Below are positions 61,190 through 64,000 of a stretch of DNA of 64,000 bases, in pieces. Origin of the DNA: UBA1557 sp041675185 (GTDB lineage: Bacteria > Patescibacteriota > Patescibacteriia > Magasanikbacterales > UBA922); the NCBI GenBank assembly GCA_041675185.1, contig JBAYUH010000002.1:1-64000 (forward strand), written 5' to 3'. Each line of letters begins with the position of its first letter. Position 1 is the first letter of the stretch. The position numbers and the translations under genes were made by a program. The notes beneath the pieces were generated by a model. It ran no database searches and had not been told where the DNA came from. It saw nothing but the letters and a program-made list of their open reading frames with translations.

Positions 61190-61294
61190 AAAAGTCTAAA
61201 AGTTTATAAAGTCAAAAGTCCATAAAGTCTAAATACCACAAGACTTTTTACTTTCTTGTCCACCTTTGATGGAATGGACTTTATAGACTTTATT
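61190..61294. repeat. 9-bp tandem arrays (GACTTTATG type) upstream of VIT1 gene
   Basis: On the minus strand units such as AGACTTTAT, GGACTTTT, GACTTTAT, AAACTTTT, AGACTTTTA at 61190-61232; again TGGACTTTATAGACTTTATT at 61275-61294 on the plus strand. The two parts are inverted and could pair. Confidence 0.6.
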
Positions 61295-61342
61295 CTAACA
61301 TAAATGGACAAAAAACCAAAATTATGCTAAGATAACAACAAT

Positions 61343-62617
61343 ATGAATACTCTAAAAATAGAAAAATTAGTTTTTGGTGGACAAGGTTTGGCTAGACTAG
61401 ACAACAAAGTAGTTTTTGTTTGGAATGCCCTACCAGGAGAGGAAGTAGAATACAAGATAATCAAAGATAAAAAAGATTATCTAGAAGCTGTAGCTACAAA
61501 AATTATCAAAGTTTCTCCAAAAAGAGTAGAAGCACAAGAAGCAGAATTCCTATCCACTTCACCTTGGCAAATAGTTTCTTACGAAACAGAAAACAAATGG
61601 AAAAAAGATATAACAGAAGAAACTTACAAAAAACTTGGCGGCGAAATTTTTGCTGACTTAGATATTCCTCTTGTTTTTGATAAATTAGACAAAAATTATC
61701 GCAACAAAATGGAATTTAGTTTTACAGAACTTGAAGACCATTCAAAATCTCTAGCTTTTTTTGAACGTGGAGGACGCAGGACCTTTGCAGTCCAAGGTTC
61801 TATTTTAGCTGAAGAAATTATCAATGAAACAGCGAAATATATTTTGGCATGGGTAAATGAAAATGAAATATCAATGCGTAGTTTGAAATCTCTAATTATT
61901 CGAAGTAATGGGCAAGGACAAGCTATTGCTGCACTTTTTATCAAAGACAGATTGAGTTTTGAAAATTATCCAAAACTAAAAACTAATTTACTTGGTTTCC
62001 AAGTCTACTATTCCACTCACAAATCCCCTGCTTCTGTACCAACTGCATTACTATATACTACAGGACAAGATTATTTATTAAGTGATATTGCTAAAATAAA
62101 ATTAAAATTTGGTTTACTTAGTTTTTTCCAAATTCATATTCCAGTGTTTACAACTTGTCTAGCACAAATAAAAAAACATATCCCAAAAAATTCTTCTGTC
62201 TTAGACTTTTATTCTGGAGTAGGATCTATTGGTTTACCATTAGCAAAAATCTGCAAAGATCTAGTCCTAGTAGACAACAATGAAGAAGCCATTGACTATT
62301 CACAAGAAAATATAAAATTAAATAAATTAAAAAATACAGAGGCTTTTTGTAAACCAGCTGAAAAAATTACTGAGCTTATTACTTCTGACAAAATCCTAAT
62401 TGTAGATCCACCACGAGCTGGTATGCATGACAAAGTGATTGATAGAATCTTACAAGTCACACCACCAAAAATTATTTATCTTTCTTGCAACATCTCTACC
62501 CAAGCTCGTGACGTGAAGAAGCTTGCTGAAAAATACAAAATAATTGACGCTACTATTTACAATTTCTTCCCAAAGACTCCTCATATAGAGGGTTTGCTTA
62601 TTTTGGAATTGAAATAA
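61343..62617 (+). CDS. 23S rRNA (uracil-5-)-methyltransferase, RlmD/TrmA family
   Basis: 424 residues. N-terminal TRAM-like domain (LVFGGQGLARLDNKVVFVWNALPGEEVEYKI in order), central domain, then Rossmann MTase: motif I VLDFYSGVGSIGLPLA, motif IV IVDPPRAGMH, catalytic Cys in YLSCNISTQARDV. The four Cys of an RlmD Fe-S cluster are not evident, so a cluster-free RlmCD/TrmA-like form. Makes 5-methyluridine in rRNA or tRNA. Confidence 0.93.
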   Translation: MNTLKIEKLVFGGQGLARLDNKVVFVWNALPGEEVEYKIIKDKKDYLEAVATKIIKVSPKRVEAQEAEFLSTSPWQIVSYETENKWKKDITEETYKKLGGEIFADLDIPLVFDKLDKNYRNKMEFSFTELEDHSKSLAFFERGGRRTFAVQGSILAEEIINETAKYILAWVNENEISMRSLKSLIIRSNGQGQAIAALFIKDRLSFENYPKLKTNLLGFQVYYSTHKSPASVPTALLYTTGQDYLLSDIAKIKLKFGLLSFFQIHIPVFTTCLAQIKKHIPKNSSVLDFYSGVGSIGLPLAKICKDLVLVDNNEEAIDYSQENIKLNKLKNTEAFCKPAEKITELITSDKILIVDPPRAGMHDKVIDRILQVTPPKIIYLSCNISTQARDVKKLAEKYKIIDATIYNFFPKTPHIEGLLILELK

Positions 62618-62672
62618 TCTAAGCCCAAATTACAATTTGAAGATACATTTTTACTCATTTAAAAATACACTT

Positions 62673-63581
62673 ATGTTACTGATTTTAAAAGAAAAGAAAG
62701 GTATCAAAAATAATGTAAACAAAACAATACCAATTCTAAAAAAGAAACTCATCAAAAAAGGAATTGCTGTAGACACTTCCAATTTTGAAGAAGTAGAATT
62801 ATTTATTGAAAAAAATAATGTGAGAGCTTTCATCGAAAAAAAGCCTTTGGAAAAATACAAAGTAATTTTTTCAAGACAAGTCGGAAAAAAAAGAAATCTA
62901 GCCTTTATATTATCTGAACTTTGTAAACAAAAAGGAATATTTTATATAGACAAAGTCTATAGCTCAATCAATGACGCCACTAAACTAAAACAAACAACAC
63001 TACTAGCACTAAACAATATTCCTGTACCAAAAACTTATTTTACTTCAATTTATAACAAAAAAACATTGACAACTGCTGAAGAATTTATTGGATTTCCCAT
63101 GGTTATAAAAATTTCTAGTAGTAGAAAAGGGTTGGGAGTATTTTTGGCAAAAAATAAAATAGAAGCAAAACAAATAATGACCAGAGAAAAATCTACTGAA
63201 ATTATTATTCAAGAATTCATACCTAACACTTTTGATTATCGTATATTAGTTCTAGGAAAAACTATTGGTTGTATTATCAAAAGAGAACGACAAATCAATA
63301 AAAAAGAATTTAGAAACAATGTCTATCTTGGAGCTAGTGAAACTTTTTTGAAAATTTCAAGTGTAGATAAAATAATAAAAAAAATAGCTTTGAAATCTGC
63401 AAAAATCGCCAACATCCAAGTAGCTGGTGTAGATATTGTAGTCGATGATAATGGACAACCTTGCGTTTTTGAAGTCAACAGCTCCCCAGCTTTTACCTTT
63501 GATGAAAAGATCTCCAATGAGATTGAATCTTTGTCTGAATATCTATATTTATGCCACAAGAAAAAATTTCTTGGTAAATAA
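62673..63581 (+). CDS. RimK-like ATP-grasp enzyme
   Basis: 302 residues from ATG 62673; the TTG at 62637 is less likely. ATP-grasp features: MVIKISSSRKGLGVFLA (ATP loop), IIQEFIPNTFDYRILVLG, IAGVDIVVDDNGQPCVFEVNSSPAF (metal ligands Asp, Glu, Asn). Forms peptide-like bonds between an acid and an amine; RimK adds Glu to S6, relatives make other conjugates. Substrate unknown. 55 nt after the RlmD-type gene. Confidence 0.88.
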   Translation: MLLILKEKKGIKNNVNKTIPILKKKLIKKGIAVDTSNFEEVELFIEKNNVRAFIEKKPLEKYKVIFSRQVGKKRNLAFILSELCKQKGIFYIDKVYSSINDATKLKQTTLLALNNIPVPKTYFTSIYNKKTLTTAEEFIGFPMVIKISSSRKGLGVFLAKNKIEAKQIMTREKSTEIIIQEFIPNTFDYRILVLGKTIGCIIKRERQINKKEFRNNVYLGASETFLKISSVDKIIKKIALKSAKIANIQVAGVDIVVDDNGQPCVFEVNSSPAFTFDEKISNEIESLSEYLYLCHKKKFLGK

Positions 63582-63629
63582 CAAAAAATAAAGTATAATA
63601 GAGTAATATTTTTTTAAATTAAAACAATT

Positions 63630-64000
63630 ATGTTTCTTACAATTATTATTCTAATAATTGGTATTGCTATTTTAATTTATGGTGCTGACATTTTGGTCAA
63701 AGGCTCAGCCTCAATTGCCAAAAAACTTGGTATTCCATCTATTGTCATTGGTCTGACAGTAGTAGCTTTTGGGACATCAGCTCCAGAATTAGCTGTCAAT
63801 TTATTTTCTATAGCCAAAGGCACGACAGATCTAGCTATTGCTCATATTATTGGTAGTAATATAGCCAATATTTTGCTTATCCTTGGTATCTCAGCTATTA
63901 TTTTTCCACTAGCAGTCAAAAAAAATACAACCTACAAAGAAATACCTTTTGCCTTATTGGCAGTCGTAGTTGTGGCAATTTTTAGCAATGATGCTCTAAT
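63630..64000 (+). CDS. K+-independent or -dependent Ca2+/Na+ antiporter (CaCA family), 3'-truncated by window edge
   Basis: 124 codons are visible and the frame is open to the end. Start MFLTIIILIIGIAILIYGADILVKGSASIAKKLGIP in order, then the first alpha repeat VIGLTVVAFGTSAPELAVN with the GTSAPE ion-site motif, and AHIIGSNIANILLILG. YrbG-type exporter of Ca2+ in exchange for Na+. The second alpha repeat lies outside the window. Confidence 0.93.
   Translation, partial: MFLTIIILIIGIAILIYGADILVKGSASIAKKLGIPSIVIGLTVVAFGTSAPELAVNLFSIAKGTTDLAIAHIIGSNIANILLILGISAIIFPLAVKKNTTYKEIPFALLAVVVVAIFSNDAL

Noticed and set aside
1..64000. CRISPR array, rRNA genes, transposase or integrase genes
   Set aside because: Looked for and not found; the tandem arrays are 7-11 bp units without spacers.

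Overview
The window looks like a chromosome segment of a Candidate Phyla Radiation (Patescibacteria) bacterium, probably of the Parcubacteria branch. The evidence is the AT-rich sequence, many small secreted or single-TM proteins of unknown function, a plain core set (rpoBC, gyrA, recA, ftsK, gap, pgk, trpS, an S1-type protein) with almost no biosynthesis, and short Ser/Ala/Asp peptide insertions of a kind I recall from such genomes. TGA is used as a stop (for example at 6347-6349), so this is not the TGA=Gly code of Gracilibacteria. The lineage is inferred from style, not from a tree.

Layout. 1-6.9 kb: a 5'-truncated helicase, an Eco57I-type adenine methylase and four uncharacterised genes, forming a restriction/defence-like unit, followed by two palindromic elements. 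7.3-9.6 kb: Fic, a small membrane protein, a half-size GDT1 transporter and MscL. 9.8-11.3 kb: two lipoproteins. 11.3-15.8 kb: a Fur/Zur-znuA-znuC-znuB metal-uptake unit divergent from a YibE/F protein, with a perfect 10+10 bp palindrome lying in the Fur promoter. 15.9-18.3 kb: two surface proteins, one LytR-CpsA-Psr-like. 18.5-19.4 kb: a higher-GC lipoprotein gene that looks foreign. 19.5-21 kb: an FMN-binding lipoprotein plus ApbE. 21.2-23 kb: a cold-shock pair (DEAD-box helicase and Csp) fired divergently. 23.3-30.3 kb: tRNA-Asn, rhodanese, DUF378, trpS, chorismate mutase, pgk, gap, RDD, ruvC, yebC. 30.5-38.4 kb: rpoB-rpoC with a leader of about 390 nt. 38.6-43.4 kb: ftsK and three accessory genes. 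43.5-47.7 kb: recA, a cupin, and a RodZ-like/SpoIID pair. 48-50.7 kb: flippase and O-antigen ligase, the latter running into tRNA-Ser. 51-52.9 kb: transglutaminase-like, GrpB and GNAT genes. 53-57.6 kb: S1 and gyrA. 57.7-64 kb: degenerate MBL protein, AlkD, exonuclease III, a small structured transcription unit, VIT1, RlmD/TrmA-type methylase, ATP-grasp enzyme and a truncated Ca2+/Na+ antiporter.

Regulation is unusually readable. Many promoters are near-consensus sigma70 (TTGACA, exactly 17 bp, TATAAT-like) or extended -10 (TGnTATAAT). Several core genes (DEAD-box helicase, rpsA, rpoB) have leaders with hairpin plus U-tract attenuator candidates. Many intergenic spacers consist of degenerate tandem repeats of 7 or 9 bp, each spacer with its own motif. 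The observation I would check first is the 60.04-60.36 kb unit: a perfect promoter, several strong hairpins and a 30-residue hydrophobic ORF.
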